From positions 186,001 to 250,000 of the forward strand of contig CAJYNG010000022.1 of the NCBI GenBank assembly GCA_913775725.1: DNA of 64,000 bases. Reading direction: 5' to 3'. The notes under the pieces are model-generated. The model made no database searches, was not told where the DNA came from, and worked only from the letters and a program-made list of their open reading frames with translations. Of the stretch, positions 9,836-18,587 are shown piece after piece. Source of the stretch: an uncultured Stenotrophomonas sp. (GTDB lineage Bacteria; Pseudomonadota; Gammaproteobacteria; Xanthomonadales; Xanthomonadaceae). A program made the position numbers and the translations under genes. The number at the start of each line of letters is the position of its first letter. The first letter of the stretch is position 1.

Positions 9836-9866
9836 ACGGCCACCTTCGGGTGGCCGTTCGCGTTTG
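9836..9866 (+). terminator. Rho-independent terminator after mqo
   Basis: Stem ACGGCCACC/GGTGGCCGT (9 bp) with a TTCG tetraloop, followed by a T-containing tail, 29 bases after the mqo stop. Confidence 0.75.
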
Positions 9867-9880
9867 GGCCACTCTCTGCT

Positions 9881-9941
9881 GTAGAGCCGAGCCCACGCTC
9901 GGCTCCGGCAAAAAGCAGCCGAGCATGGCTCGGCTCTATAG
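9881..9941. repeat. SMAG repeat dimer (GTAG palindrome)
   Basis: Two facing GTAG units: GTAGAGCCGAGC...GCTCGGCT, then AGCCGAGCATGGCTCGGCTCTAT. Together they form one long hairpin. The right unit ends in CTAT rather than CTAC, a one-base decay. This is the Stenotrophomonas SMAG family. The 324-bp gap 9807-10130 holds this repeat, the mqo terminator and an AT-rich island. Confidence 0.85.
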
Positions 9942-9978
9942 AAGGCGATGCCCGGTGCCGGAAAGCCGATGCACAATG

Positions 9979-10019
9979 ACGCGAATTGTAATGTTGTTAA
10001 GAATTATTTACATTTGCGT
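9979..10019 (+). promoter_or_regulatory. AT-rich island with imperfect dyad upstream of the TonB receptor
   Basis: In very GC-rich surroundings this 41-bp stretch is strongly AT-rich and is bounded by ACGCGAATTGTAA and TTACATTTGCGT, an imperfect inverted repeat. It contains GTTAAGAATTATTTAC, loosely Fur-box-like. It lies 112 bases before the siderophore receptor start. Fur control is expected for such genes but the match is weak. Confidence 0.35.
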
Positions 10020-10130
10020 CCTGCGCAGTGACCGCGCCCCTCCCAGATGGACCTGATGTGCCCGAAGCCGCCGCCCCGGGTGCTGGACGACTGTTGCCGC
10101 CCTTCCCCGCTTCCGAGCCTCGAGCCCACC

Positions 10131-12323
10131 ATGTCCCTGCCCCTCCGTAATCGCCTGCCCCGCCGCGCGCTGCTGCCGGCTGCCCTGCTTTCGTCGCTGA
10201 CCCTGCTGGCCGCGCCCAGCGCGTTCGCCGCCGCCGATGGCGCTGCCGACGCCAAAACCCTGGACCGGGTGAGCGTGCGTGCCGAGCAGTCGGCGCCGCC
10301 GGCCAGTACCACGCGCCTGCCAATCACGCTGCAGGAAACCCCGCAGTCGGCCACCGCGATCAGCCTCAAGCGCCTGCAGGACGAATCACTGTTCAGCATC
10401 AACGATGTGATGCGCAACGTCACCGGCGTCAGCGTGTCCTTCTATGACACCCAGCGCCCGCTGTACTACGCGCGCGGCTTTGCCATCACCGACTTCCAGG
10501 TAGACGGCATTCCCACCTACAGCGGCTCCACCAACCAGGAATACGACACCGCCTTCTACGACCGCATCGAAGTGATCCGCGGCGCCAACGGCCTGCTCAG
10601 CGGCGCCGGCGTGCCCTCGGCCACGGTCAACCTGCTGCGCAAGCGCCCGGGCAAGGAATTCGATGCGTCGTTCGCGGTCAGCGCCGGCAGCTGGGATTAC
10701 CGCCGGATGGAAGCCGACGTGACCGCACCGCTGACCGCCGACGGCCGCTTCCGCAGCCGCGTGGTCGCCGCCTACACCGATCGTGGCCTGTATTACGACC
10801 GCTACGACGAGAACAAGATGGCCGGCATGGCGGTGCTGGAAGGCGACGTCACCGACAGCACCACGATCACCCTGGGTTACCAGAGCCAGGACAACAACCC
10901 CACCGGTTCAACCTGGGGCACCGTGCCGTTCTTCAACAACCAGGGCAACTTCGCGCACCTGCCGCGCTCGACCAACCTGTCGCCGAAGTGGAGCTACTGG
11001 AAGCGCGAGAGCAATACCGCCTTCGCCAACCTGGAACAGCGCTTCGGCGACAACTGGCTGTTGAAGATCAACACCGCCTACACCCGCGGCAACGTGCAGA
11101 ACGTGCGCCTGTATGGCACCGGCAACCCGGACCCGGTGACCGGCTCGGGCATCTACCTGCGCGCGGCCGCCGGTGATTCGAAGGACACCCGCCGCAATGT
11201 CGATGCCTACCTGACCGGCAGTTTCGATCTGTTCGGCCGTGATCATGACGTGACCCTCGGCGCACAGTGGTCGGACCTGGAAGGCACCACCAACACCCTG
11301 GCGCTGAACTTCCCGAACGACTGGGCGCGCTGCGGCGGCGAGCGCTGCTACTACATTCCCAACGTGTACAACTGGAACGGCGACATCTCCGAGGTGACCT
11401 ACCGCCGCACCGGCGCGCGCCGCGTGGCCAAGACCACGCAGAGTGGCGTCTATCTGGCCACCCGCCTGCGCCTGGCCGATCCGCTGTCGCTGATTGCAGG
11501 CGCGCGCCTGAGCCGCTGGGAAACCCTCAGCCGCTCGTACAACGCCGCAGGCGCCTACACCGGCACCAGCGGTGCGTACAAGGTGAGCGATGAAGTTACT
11601 CCCTACGTGGGCCTGGTCTACGACATCACCCCGAACGTGTCGGCCTATGCCAGCTACACCGAGATCTTCAACCCGCAGAACTTCAAGGACCGCAACGAGA
11701 ACCTGCTGGCACCGGTGCAGGGTTCGAACCTGGAAGCAGGCATCAAGACCCAGTGGCTGGACGGCCGCCTGACCGCCAATGCCGCCGTGTTCGAGGCCAA
11801 GCAGGACAACTACGCCGTGCGTGACATGGGCGTGCCGGAAGGTTCGCTGAGCGATGGCACCTCCGCCTACATCGGCGTCAACGGCACCAAGGCGCGCGGC
11901 TGGGAGATGGACGTCAACGGCGAGATCCTGCCGGGCTGGACGGTCAATGCCGGCTACACCCACGTCAAGGTGACCCGCGCCGCCACCGATCTGCTGTACG
12001 CCAACCCGCCCAAGGATCTGCTGCAGCTCAACACGCAGCTGCAGCTGCGCGGTGCGCTGGAACGCCTGAGCGTCGGCGGTGGCGTGCAGTGGCAGAGCAA
12101 GGTGCAGGGCTACAACATCGCCTATCCGCTGGGCGGCACGGTGACGGTGAACCAGCCGGCGTACATGCTGGTGCAGTTCAACGCCAACTACCGCATCAGC
12201 GACAGCTGGACCGCAACGCTGAGCGTGCGCAACGCACTGGACAAGACCTACTGGGCGAATCTGGACTACAACAACTACGGCGAACCGCGCTTCGTGTCGG
12301 CCAGCCTGCGCTGGAAGTTCTGA
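10131..12323 (+). CDS. TonB-dependent siderophore receptor
   Basis: A 730-residue outer-membrane receptor that imports a ferric siderophore using TonB energy (FpvA/FhuE-like branch). The start ATG 10131 gives a signal peptide with a clear ALLSSLTLLAAPSAFA segment. The plug domain follows (PITLQETPQSATAISLKRL about residue 65, RIEVIRGANGLLSGAG about 150). The 22-strand barrel ends in the canonical aromatic terminus SLRWKF. No FecI/FecR-type sigma system or siderophore biosynthesis gene is nearby, so it probably serves a xenosiderophore. A longer frame from 10047 has no signal sequence at its N-terminus. Confidence 0.92.
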   Translation: MSLPLRNRLPRRALLPAALLSSLTLLAAPSAFAAADGAADAKTLDRVSVRAEQSAPPASTTRLPITLQETPQSATAISLKRLQDESLFSINDVMRNVTGVSVSFYDTQRPLYYARGFAITDFQVDGIPTYSGSTNQEYDTAFYDRIEVIRGANGLLSGAGVPSATVNLLRKRPGKEFDASFAVSAGSWDYRRMEADVTAPLTADGRFRSRVVAAYTDRGLYYDRYDENKMAGMAVLEGDVTDSTTITLGYQSQDNNPTGSTWGTVPFFNNQGNFAHLPRSTNLSPKWSYWKRESNTAFANLEQRFGDNWLLKINTAYTRGNVQNVRLYGTGNPDPVTGSGIYLRAAAGDSKDTRRNVDAYLTGSFDLFGRDHDVTLGAQWSDLEGTTNTLALNFPNDWARCGGERCYYIPNVYNWNGDISEVTYRRTGARRVAKTTQSGVYLATRLRLADPLSLIAGARLSRWETLSRSYNAAGAYTGTSGAYKVSDEVTPYVGLVYDITPNVSAYASYTEIFNPQNFKDRNENLLAPVQGSNLEAGIKTQWLDGRLTANAAVFEAKQDNYAVRDMGVPEGSLSDGTSAYIGVNGTKARGWEMDVNGEILPGWTVNAGYTHVKVTRAATDLLYANPPKDLLQLNTQLQLRGALERLSVGGGVQWQSKVQGYNIAYPLGGTVTVNQPAYMLVQFNANYRISDSWTATLSVRNALDKTYWANLDYNNYGEPRFVSASLRWKF

Positions 12324-12338
12324 GGCAGGCACATGCCC

Positions 12339-12377
12339 GGGGTCGGATCCCTTTCCGCAGGAAAGGGCTCTGACCCC
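12339..12377. repeat. Degenerate copy of the GGGGTCAGATCCC palindrome
   Basis: An 18-base arm GGGGTCGGATCCCTTTCC faces GGAAAGGGCTCTGACCCC with a few mismatches and a short loop. It is the same dispersed palindrome as the perfect copy at 28028-28068. Confidence 0.75.
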
Positions 12378-12387
12378 AGGCAGCACG

Positions 12388-12420
12388 AAAGGGCCCGCCT
12401 CCGCGCGGGCCTTTCCTTTT
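12388..12420 (+). terminator. Rho-independent terminator before mdcA
   Basis: A GC-rich stem (GGCCCGC/GCGGGCC, extended by AAA/TTT) ends in TTTCCTTTT. It separates the receptor gene from the malonate operon. Confidence 0.75.
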
Positions 12421-12448
12421 GCTGCATTGCGGGTTGCATTCCCCGCCA

Positions 12449-12465
12449 TAATTATGCCGTAATTA
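12449..12465. promoter_or_regulatory. Candidate operator/promoter of the malonate decarboxylase operon
   Basis: TAATTA-N5-TAATTA, a perfect dyad in a short AT-rich stretch, lies 26 bases before the mdcA start. It overlaps the likely -10 region. It may bind a regulator of the operon; it does not resemble the FadR-like box next to the local GntR gene. Confidence 0.4.
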
Positions 12466-12491
12466 TTTCAACGCCAATCGGAAGCCGGTCG

Positions 12492-14135
12492 ATGAACCCG
12501 AGCTGGGATACGTTGGAATGCAGCCGCCAGGCCCGCCTGGAGCGCGCCGCGCCGTGGGCCCGGGGACGCGAGGTCGCCGCCTCCGACGTGGGCGAGCTGC
12601 TGCACGCACTGCTGGAGCCAGGCGACAAGGTCTGCCTGGAGGGCAACAACCAGAAGCAGGCCGATTTCCTCGCCCAGGCCCTGGCCGACCTGGACCCGGC
12701 CCGGGTACACGACCTGCACATGGTGCAGTCGGTCCTGTCCCTGCCCTCGCACCTCGATGTTTTCGAACGTGGCATCGCCTCGAAGCTCGACTTCTCCTTC
12801 TCCGGCCCGCAGTCCGTACGGCTGGCCAATCTGCTGGCCGAAGGGCGCATCCAGATCGGTGCCATCCACACCTACCTGGAACTGTTCGGCCGCTACTTCA
12901 TCGACCTGACCCCGCGCGTGGCCCTGGTGGCCGCGCAGGCCGCAGATCGGCACGGCAACCTGTACACCGGGCCAAATACCGAAGACACGCCGGTGATCGT
13001 CGAAGCCACCGCCTTCGGTGGCGGCATCGTCATCGCCCAGGTCAACGAGATCGTCGACACCCTCCCCCGCGTCGACATTCCCGCTGACTGGGTCAACTTC
13101 GTGGTACAGGCGCCGAAGCCGAACCATATCGAACCGCTGTTCACCCGCGACCCGGCGCAGATCTCCGAGATCCAGGTGCTGATGGCGATGATGGCCATCA
13201 AGGGCATCTACGCCGAATACGGCGTAAACCGCCTCAACCATGGGATCGGCTTCGATACAGCGGCCATCGAACTGCTGCTCCCCACCTACGCCGAATCGCT
13301 CGGCCTGAAGGGAAAGATCTGCCAGCACTGGGCGTTGAACCCACACCCGGCACTGATTCCGGCGATCGAATCGGGCTTCGTCAAATCGGTGCATTCATTC
13401 GGGTCGGAACTGGGCATGGAGAAGTACATCGCCGCGCGAGGCGATGTGTTCTTCACCGGCGCCGATGGCTCGATGCGTTCCAACCGCGCGTTCTCGCAGA
13501 CCGCCGGCCTGTATGCCTGCGACATGTTCATCGGCTCCACACTGCAGATCGACCTGCAGGGCAACAGCTCCACCGCCACCCGCGACCGCATTGCCGGCTT
13601 CGGTGGCGCACCGAACATGGGTTCCGACGCACGTGGCCGGCGCCATGCCAGCGAGGCCTGGATCAAGGCCGGCCAGCAGGCAGCACGCCCAGGTGAGATG
13701 CCGCGCGGGCGCAAGCTGGTGGTGCAGATGGTGGAAACCTTCCGCGAACACATGACGCCGGCCTTCGTCGATCGCCTCGATGCCTGGGAACTGGCCGAGC
13801 GCGCACAGATGCCGCTGCCGCCGGTGATGATCTACGGCGACGACGTCAGCCATGTGCTGACCGAAGAAGGCATCGCCAACCTGCTGCTGTGCCGCACCCC
13901 TGAGGAGCGCGAACAGGCGATCCGCGGCGTGGCCGGCTATACCGCAGTGGGCATGGGCCGCGACCGCGCGATGGTGGAAAACCTGCGCGACCGCGGCGTG
14001 ATCCGCCGTCCCGATGACCTTGGCATCTCCGTGCGCGATGCCGGCCGTGACCTGCTGGCGGCGCGTTCGGTGAAGGACCTGGTGCGCTGGTCCGGCGGAC
14101 TGTACGACCCGCCCAAGCGCTTCCGCAACTGGTAA
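12492..14135 (+). CDS. mdcA: Malonate decarboxylase alpha subunit (ACP transferase)
   Basis: A 547-residue subunit of biotin-independent malonate decarboxylase. It exchanges the acetyl group on the MdcC carrier protein for malonate, giving malonyl-S-ACP. The sequence is a close match in length and character to MdcA: CLEGNNQKQADFLAQAL about residue 50, NHGIGFDTAAIELLLPTYAE about 250, DVFFTGADGSMRSNRA about 315. Start ATG 12492 fits the family N-terminus. It is first in the seven-gene operon mdcACDEGBH and ends 10 bases before mdcC. Confidence 0.95.
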   Translation: MNPSWDTLECSRQARLERAAPWARGREVAASDVGELLHALLEPGDKVCLEGNNQKQADFLAQALADLDPARVHDLHMVQSVLSLPSHLDVFERGIASKLDFSFSGPQSVRLANLLAEGRIQIGAIHTYLELFGRYFIDLTPRVALVAAQAADRHGNLYTGPNTEDTPVIVEATAFGGGIVIAQVNEIVDTLPRVDIPADWVNFVVQAPKPNHIEPLFTRDPAQISEIQVLMAMMAIKGIYAEYGVNRLNHGIGFDTAAIELLLPTYAESLGLKGKICQHWALNPHPALIPAIESGFVKSVHSFGSELGMEKYIAARGDVFFTGADGSMRSNRAFSQTAGLYACDMFIGSTLQIDLQGNSSTATRDRIAGFGGAPNMGSDARGRRHASEAWIKAGQQAARPGEMPRGRKLVVQMVETFREHMTPAFVDRLDAWELAERAQMPLPPVMIYGDDVSHVLTEEGIANLLLCRTPEEREQAIRGVAGYTAVGMGRDRAMVENLRDRGVIRRPDDLGISVRDAGRDLLAARSVKDLVRWSGGLYDPPKRFRNW

Positions 14136-14145
14136 AGGGCTGAGC

Positions 14146-14466
14146 ATGGAAACCCTCGACTATCGATTCGAAGGACACACTGCGGTGCAGTTTCCGCGCG
14201 ATGCGGTGCTGGTCGGCGTACTGGCCTCGGGCAACCTGGAAATCCTGCTGGAGCCGGCAGCGCAGGACGGCGCGATGACGGTGCGCGTCATCACCGCCGC
14301 GCAGGGCTTCGGCAACGTGTGGCAAGCGGTGATCAGCGACTTCGCACAGCGTCATCCGCTGCGCGATGTACGCATCTCGATCAACGATGCGGGTGCGACC
14401 CCGGCGGTGGTCAGCCTGCGCCTGGACCAGGCCGTGGAAATCCTGCTTGCTGGAGATGGACGATGA
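14146..14466 (+). CDS. mdcC: Malonate decarboxylase acyl carrier protein (delta subunit)
   Basis: A 106-residue acyl carrier subunit that carries the 2'-(5''-phosphoribosyl)-3'-dephospho-CoA prosthetic group. Ser28 in VLASGNLEI lies at the position equivalent to the modified serine of Klebsiella MdcC (inferred by alignment from memory). The segment ISINDAGATPAVVSLRL at the C-terminus is highly conserved in the family. The stop codon overlaps the mdcD start as ATGA. Confidence 0.92.
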   Translation: METLDYRFEGHTAVQFPRDAVLVGVLASGNLEILLEPAAQDGAMTVRVITAAQGFGNVWQAVISDFAQRHPLRDVRISINDAGATPAVVSLRLDQAVEILLAGDGR

Positions 14467-15371
14467 ACCGGACGCAGCGCCACAGTTACTACGAAGCCGA
14501 TGCGCGCGGGCGCATCGCCGGGTTGATCGACGCGGGTTCGTTCAGCGAATTCCTCGGCCCGGCGCGGCGGATGATGAGCCCCCACCTGGCGCAGCTCGAT
14601 CAGCCTGCGGCATTCGATGATGGCATCGTGGTCGGCGAAGCCATGCTGCAGGGCAAGCACGTGCTGCTGGCCGCACAACAGGGTGAATTCATGGGCGGCG
14701 GCGTGGGCGAAGTGCACGGCGCCAAGCTGACCGGGCTGCTGCGCCGCGCAGCCGAAACACGTCCCGACGGTGTACTGCTCCTGCTCGATACCGGCGGCGT
14801 GCGCCTGCACGAAGCCAATGCAGGGCTCATCGCCATTTCCGAGATCATGCGCGCCACCCTGGACGCGCGTGCCGCGGGCGTGCCAGTGATCGCGCTGATC
14901 GGCAGCGGTAACGGCGCCTTCGGCGGCATGGGCATCGTGGCCCGCTGCTGCAGCACGGTGATCATGTCCGAGGAAGGCCGGCTGTCGCTGTCCGGACCGG
15001 AAGTGATCGAGACTGTACGCGGCGTGGAAGAGTTCGACTCGCGCGACCGCGCGCTGGTGTGGCGCGTGACCGGTGGCAAGCACCGCTACCTGATCGACCA
15101 GGCGCAGGTGCTGGTTCCCGATGCCATCGAGGCGTTCGCGCATGCGGCATTCAATGCGCTGCAGCCCGATACCAGCAGTACCGATCCAGATACTGCACTG
15201 GCCACGCTGCAGGAACGCCATGTGGCATTGAAGGCACGCCTGCAGGCCTGGGGCGGGTGCCGCGATGGTCTTGAGATCTGGTCGCTGCAGGGCATTCCCC
15301 ACCCCGAACGCCTGCCACTGCTCGACACCGATGAGTTCCTCATCGCCACCGCCGACCGGAGCCTGCCATGA
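14463..15371 (+). CDS. mdcD: Malonate decarboxylase beta subunit
   Basis: A 302-residue carboxyltransferase-fold subunit that, with MdcE, decarboxylates malonyl-S-ACP to acetyl-S-ACP. Crotonase-like features include GGGVGEVHGAKLTGLLRRA and the oxyanion-type loop LLDTGGVRLHEANAGLIA, then IGSGNGAFGGMGIVA. ATG 14463 overlaps the mdcC stop by four bases, which fixes the start. It overlaps mdcE in the same way, implying tight translational coupling and a 1:1 ratio. Confidence 0.94.
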   Translation: MNRTQRHSYYEADARGRIAGLIDAGSFSEFLGPARRMMSPHLAQLDQPAAFDDGIVVGEAMLQGKHVLLAAQQGEFMGGGVGEVHGAKLTGLLRRAAETRPDGVLLLLDTGGVRLHEANAGLIAISEIMRATLDARAAGVPVIALIGSGNGAFGGMGIVARCCSTVIMSEEGRLSLSGPEVIETVRGVEEFDSRDRALVWRVTGGKHRYLIDQAQVLVPDAIEAFAHAAFNALQPDTSSTDPDTALATLQERHVALKARLQAWGGCRDGLEIWSLQGIPHPERLPLLDTDEFLIATADRSLP

Positions 15372-16078
15372 GCATGCCATTGCAGACCCTGCTCGATGCC
15401 CTGTTCCCGCATGGCCATGCCATTGCTGTGAACGATTCGGTGCTGACCGGCAGCGCCACCACCGACGACGGCGACGTGACCGTGATCGGCACCGCCGACA
15501 AGCTCGAGGTGGGCGTGGACCACGCACTGGCACTGGCCGAAACGGTGCTGGCCAGCACCGCCGCACATCCGCAGCAACCGATCGTGATGCTGGTGGATAC
15601 CGCGGGCCAGCGTCTGGCACGCCGCGACGAACTGCTTGGCATTAATGGTTGCTTTGCGCATCTCGCGCAGACGCTCGATCTGGCACGTCGCCGTGGTGCG
15701 CGCCTGATCACCCTGGTCTACGGCGAATCGGTCAGTGGTGGGTTCCTCTCGTTCGGGCTGATGGCCGACCACATCCATGCTCTGCCCGACGCCCAGGTGC
15801 GGGTGATGGACCTGCGCGCGATGGCCCGGGTGACCAAGCAGCCGCTGGAGAAACTGCAGGCGCTGAGCCAGACATCCCCGGTATTCGCGCCGGGCGTGGA
15901 GAACTACGTAGCGATGGGTGCAGTGGACTCGATCTGGAACGGCAACCTGGCCGCCCACCTGCTGCAGGCGCTGCGCACGCCCGCCGATGGCGACCGCCGT
16001 ACCGTGCGCGGAGCCGAACGTGGCGGGCGCATGCTGGCCGCACGCGTGGCTGCTGCCGTGAGCCAGGGCGATGCCTGA
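15368..16078 (+). CDS. mdcE: Malonate decarboxylase gamma subunit
   Basis: A 236-residue partner of MdcD, completing the active site of the decarboxylase. Typical segments are PIVMLVDTAGQRLARRDELLGI (near residue 75) and VYGESVSGGFLSFGLMAD (near 117). The start overlaps the end of mdcD by four bases, and its end overlaps mdcG by eight. MdcD and MdcE are separate here, as in most proteobacterial systems. Confidence 0.94.
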   Translation: MSMPLQTLLDALFPHGHAIAVNDSVLTGSATTDDGDVTVIGTADKLEVGVDHALALAETVLASTAAHPQQPIVMLVDTAGQRLARRDELLGINGCFAHLAQTLDLARRRGARLITLVYGESVSGGFLSFGLMADHIHALPDAQVRVMDLRAMARVTKQPLEKLQALSQTSPVFAPGVENYVAMGAVDSIWNGNLAAHLLQALRTPADGDRRTVRGAERGGRMLAARVAAAVSQGDA

Positions 16079-16712
16079 GCGGCTGCCCCGCCATACGCTG
16101 GTCTGGCTGTCAGCGCACGCCGGCTGGCAGGCGGACATCGCCGCGCATGAGTCGCGCTTGGCCGGCTGGTTTGCGCAGGGCCGGCCGGCCATCGTCGCGC
16201 GACGTGCCGCCGACGATGCCGACCCCCGCCTGCGTCTCGGCGTGCCGCTGCCGCCCGCCGAGGGCAAACTGCGCCTGCCCCTGCGCGTGCCAGCACACGA
16301 TGTGCTGCGCACTACACCGCCGCCGGCACTTCAGACGGTGCTGGAAGGCGACGTTCCGCAGGACTGGCAACGGCCCCTTGAAGTGCTGCGGAACATCGCT
16401 GAAGCGCGCGTATTCGGTGCCTTCGCGTGGCAGCACCTCACTGGCCTGCCTTATGTGCACGCGCGCTCGGACATCGATCTGTTGTGGCCGATCGACACCA
16501 CCACGCAGGCCGATGCCCTGGCTGCACGGCTACAGGCATGGGAAGCCGAACACGACCGGCGGGTCGATGGCGAGCTGTGCCTGGGCGGCGACGCCGCCGT
16601 GAACTGGCGGGAGTACGCCGGACGCAGTCGCGAGGTACTGGTCAAGCGCCTCGAGGGTGCCGCACTGGAACTACGCGAGGCGTTGTTCGCCTCCGCCAGG
16701 GTGAGCGCATGA
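16071..16712 (+). CDS. mdcG: Malonate decarboxylase holo-ACP synthase (phosphoribosyl-dephospho-CoA transferase)
   Basis: A 213-residue nucleotidyltransferase that attaches the prosthetic group made by MdcB to the serine of MdcC. The nucleotidyltransferase core is visible as FGAFAWQHLTGLPYV followed by SDIDLLW (metal-binding Asp pair near residue 140). The start overlaps mdcE by eight bases and the stop overlaps mdcB as ATGA. Confidence 0.9.
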   Translation: MPERLPRHTLVWLSAHAGWQADIAAHESRLAGWFAQGRPAIVARRAADDADPRLRLGVPLPPAEGKLRLPLRVPAHDVLRTTPPPALQTVLEGDVPQDWQRPLEVLRNIAEARVFGAFAWQHLTGLPYVHARSDIDLLWPIDTTTQADALAARLQAWEAEHDRRVDGELCLGGDAAVNWREYAGRSREVLVKRLEGAALELREALFASARVSA

Positions 16713-17566
16713 ACGCCGTCGTGCAACCGGCAGTCAGGCCGGCAGCTGCCGTGGACAGCGCGCGTCTGGGGCGCCTCGCCGTCGCCAGCCTGCATGCGGA
16801 GCTGGCGCTGGCACCCAAGCCCGGACTGGTTACACCCTTCGACAGCGGCAGCCATCACGACATGGATGCCGGCACGTTCCTGCGCAGCCTGTTCGCGCTG
16901 CGCCACTATTTCACCGCCGTGGCCTACCTCGGTGCAGCCGGGACGGACTTCGACGCCTTGCGCCGGTGTGGCATCGCCGCCGAAATCGCGATGCTGCGCG
17001 CGACCGCCGGCGTCAATACCCATCGTGGCGCGGTCTTCAGTCTCGGCCTGCTGGTGGCGGCCGCCGCGGCCTGTCGCTCCCGCCTGGGCCATGCCGCCAC
17101 GGGTGAGCAGGTCTGCCAGGAAGTGCGCCGTTGGGCTGCCGAGCTCGCCAACGCACCTCTGGATACAAACAGCCCTGGCCAGCGCGCGCGCGCGCGGCAC
17201 GGCGTGCAGGGTGTGCGCGAACAAGCGGCCGCCGGCTACCCGCTGCTGCGCGACGTGGCACTGCCTACCCTGCGCCACGCACTGGCCAGCGACCTGCCAT
17301 GCGAGGCCGCGATGTGCCAGACCCTGATGCAGCTGATCGCATGCGTGGATGACCTCAACCTGCTGCACCGTGGCGGCGCCGACGGCCTGCGCTGGGCCCA
17401 GCGGCAGGCCCGCACCTTCCTGGAAGCGGGCGGCGCCTTCGCGCCCGGCTGGCAGGCAGATCTGCGTCGCATCGGTGACGGCTTCGTCGCGCGCCGGCTG
17501 AGCCCGGGCGGCAGCGCGGACCTGTTGGCCTGCAGCGGGTTCCTGCTGCAGCAGGAGCATGCATGA
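16709..17566 (+). CDS. mdcB: Triphosphoribosyl-dephospho-CoA synthase
   Basis: A 285-residue CitG-family enzyme that makes 2'-(5''-triphosphoribosyl)-3'-dephospho-CoA, the precursor of the MdcC prosthetic group. The family motif KPGLVTPFDSGSHHDMD is at residues about 39-55, and TNSPGQRARARHG near 155. ATG 16709 overlaps the mdcG stop. In many operons mdcB is second, next to mdcA; here it sits between mdcG and mdcH. Confidence 0.92.
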   Translation: MNAVVQPAVRPAAAVDSARLGRLAVASLHAELALAPKPGLVTPFDSGSHHDMDAGTFLRSLFALRHYFTAVAYLGAAGTDFDALRRCGIAAEIAMLRATAGVNTHRGAVFSLGLLVAAAAACRSRLGHAATGEQVCQEVRRWAAELANAPLDTNSPGQRARARHGVQGVREQAAAGYPLLRDVALPTLRHALASDLPCEAAMCQTLMQLIACVDDLNLLHRGGADGLRWAQRQARTFLEAGGAFAPGWQADLRRIGDGFVARRLSPGGSADLLACSGFLLQQEHA

Positions 17567-18483
17567 GCCTGGCCCTGCTCTGCCCCGGCCAAGGCGCGCA
17601 GCACGCAGCGATGTTCGACCGCGTGCGCGATCTTCCGGCAGCACGCCACACCCTTGATGTGGCCAGCACGGTGCTCGGCCGCGATGTGTTTTCCGCCGCT
17701 GCGGCCGACGACCGTTTCGACAATGCGCGGGCGCAACCGCTGCTGTGTGCGGCCAGCCTGGCGCAGTGGCAAGGGCTGCGCGACAACGTGCCAACGCCGA
17801 CGCTGATCGCGGGTTACAGCATCGGCGAGTTGGCCGCGCATGCCATCGCCGGCAGCTTCGATGCGGCCACCTGCCTTGCCCTGGCTGCGCAGCGCGCGCA
17901 GTTGATGGACAGCGCCAGCCCCGCCGATGCAGGCCTGCAGGCCGTGCTTGGCCTGGAACGCCACGTACTGCAGCCACTGTGCGATCTGCACGGTGCGTAC
18001 GTGGCCATCGCCAACGGGCAGGACCATTTCATCGTGGGCGGCACGCACGTCTCATTGCAGCGGCTGGCCGATGCAGCGCGGGCGCAGGGTGCGGATATCC
18101 GCCCGCTGCCGGTGCACGTGCCTGCACACACACCGTTGCTGGCGGCGACGGTCGCACCGTTCGCTGCCGCACTCGATGCCTCGCCACTGCAGGCCCCACG
18201 CCTGCCGCTGCTGGCCGGCATCGATGCGCGACCGGTGCGGGATCGCGCAATGGCGGTCCACACGCTGTCGGCGCAGCTGGCACAGACCATCGAATGGGCG
18301 CAGGTGATGCGCCAGGCCTTCGAGCGCGGCGCGCGGGTGTTCCTGCAGCTGGGCCCGGGCAACGCGCTGGCGCGCATGGTCGCGCCGGCCTATCCGTGCT
18401 GCGAAGTGCGCGCGGTGGAAGAGTTCCAGAGCCTTGAAGGCGCCGCGGCGTGGGTCCGCAGTGCGCTGGAGCGGCTGCAGTAA
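17563..18483 (+). CDS. mdcH: Malonyl-CoA:ACP transacylase of malonate decarboxylase (epsilon subunit)
   Basis: A 306-residue acyltransferase of the FabD fold that primes the carrier protein with a malonyl group so that the MdcA/MdcDE cycle can start. It shows the N-terminal CPGQGAQH motif and the nucleophile elbow GYSIGELAAHA with Ser86. It closes the mdcACDEGBH run; the start overlaps mdcB by four bases. A 104-bp gap follows before the transporter gene. Confidence 0.92.
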   Translation: MSLALLCPGQGAQHAAMFDRVRDLPAARHTLDVASTVLGRDVFSAAAADDRFDNARAQPLLCAASLAQWQGLRDNVPTPTLIAGYSIGELAAHAIAGSFDAATCLALAAQRAQLMDSASPADAGLQAVLGLERHVLQPLCDLHGAYVAIANGQDHFIVGGTHVSLQRLADAARAQGADIRPLPVHVPAHTPLLAATVAPFAAALDASPLQAPRLPLLAGIDARPVRDRAMAVHTLSAQLAQTIEWAQVMRQAFERGARVFLQLGPGNALARMVAPAYPCCEVRAVEEFQSLEGAAAWVRSALERLQ

Positions 18484-18492
18484 CGGGTTCGA

Positions 18493-18573
18493 GCAGTACG
18501 TATCACGCACCACGCAGTACGTCGCCTTACCCCGGGATGGCGGGTCTCCATCCGCGCTGTACGTGAGTCACGT
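18493..18573 (+). promoter_or_regulatory. Phased GC(A/T)GTACGT repeats and dyad upstream of the malonate transporter
   Basis: GCAGTACGT occurs at 18493 and 18514, and GCTGTACGT at 18556. The intervals are 21 and 42 bases, about two and four helical turns. The last copy runs into the perfect dyad ACGTGA-G-TCACGT (18561-18573). This arrangement in the 104-bp mdcH-matC gap suggests a regulator binding region. Confidence 0.4.
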
Positions 18574-18587
18574 GTCTGGGAGGGCGC

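Noticed and set aside
7944-9926. 660-codon minus-strand frame antisense to mqo
   Set aside because: Antisense shadow; His/Arg/Gln-rich with no recognisable domain, while mqo on the plus strand is certain.
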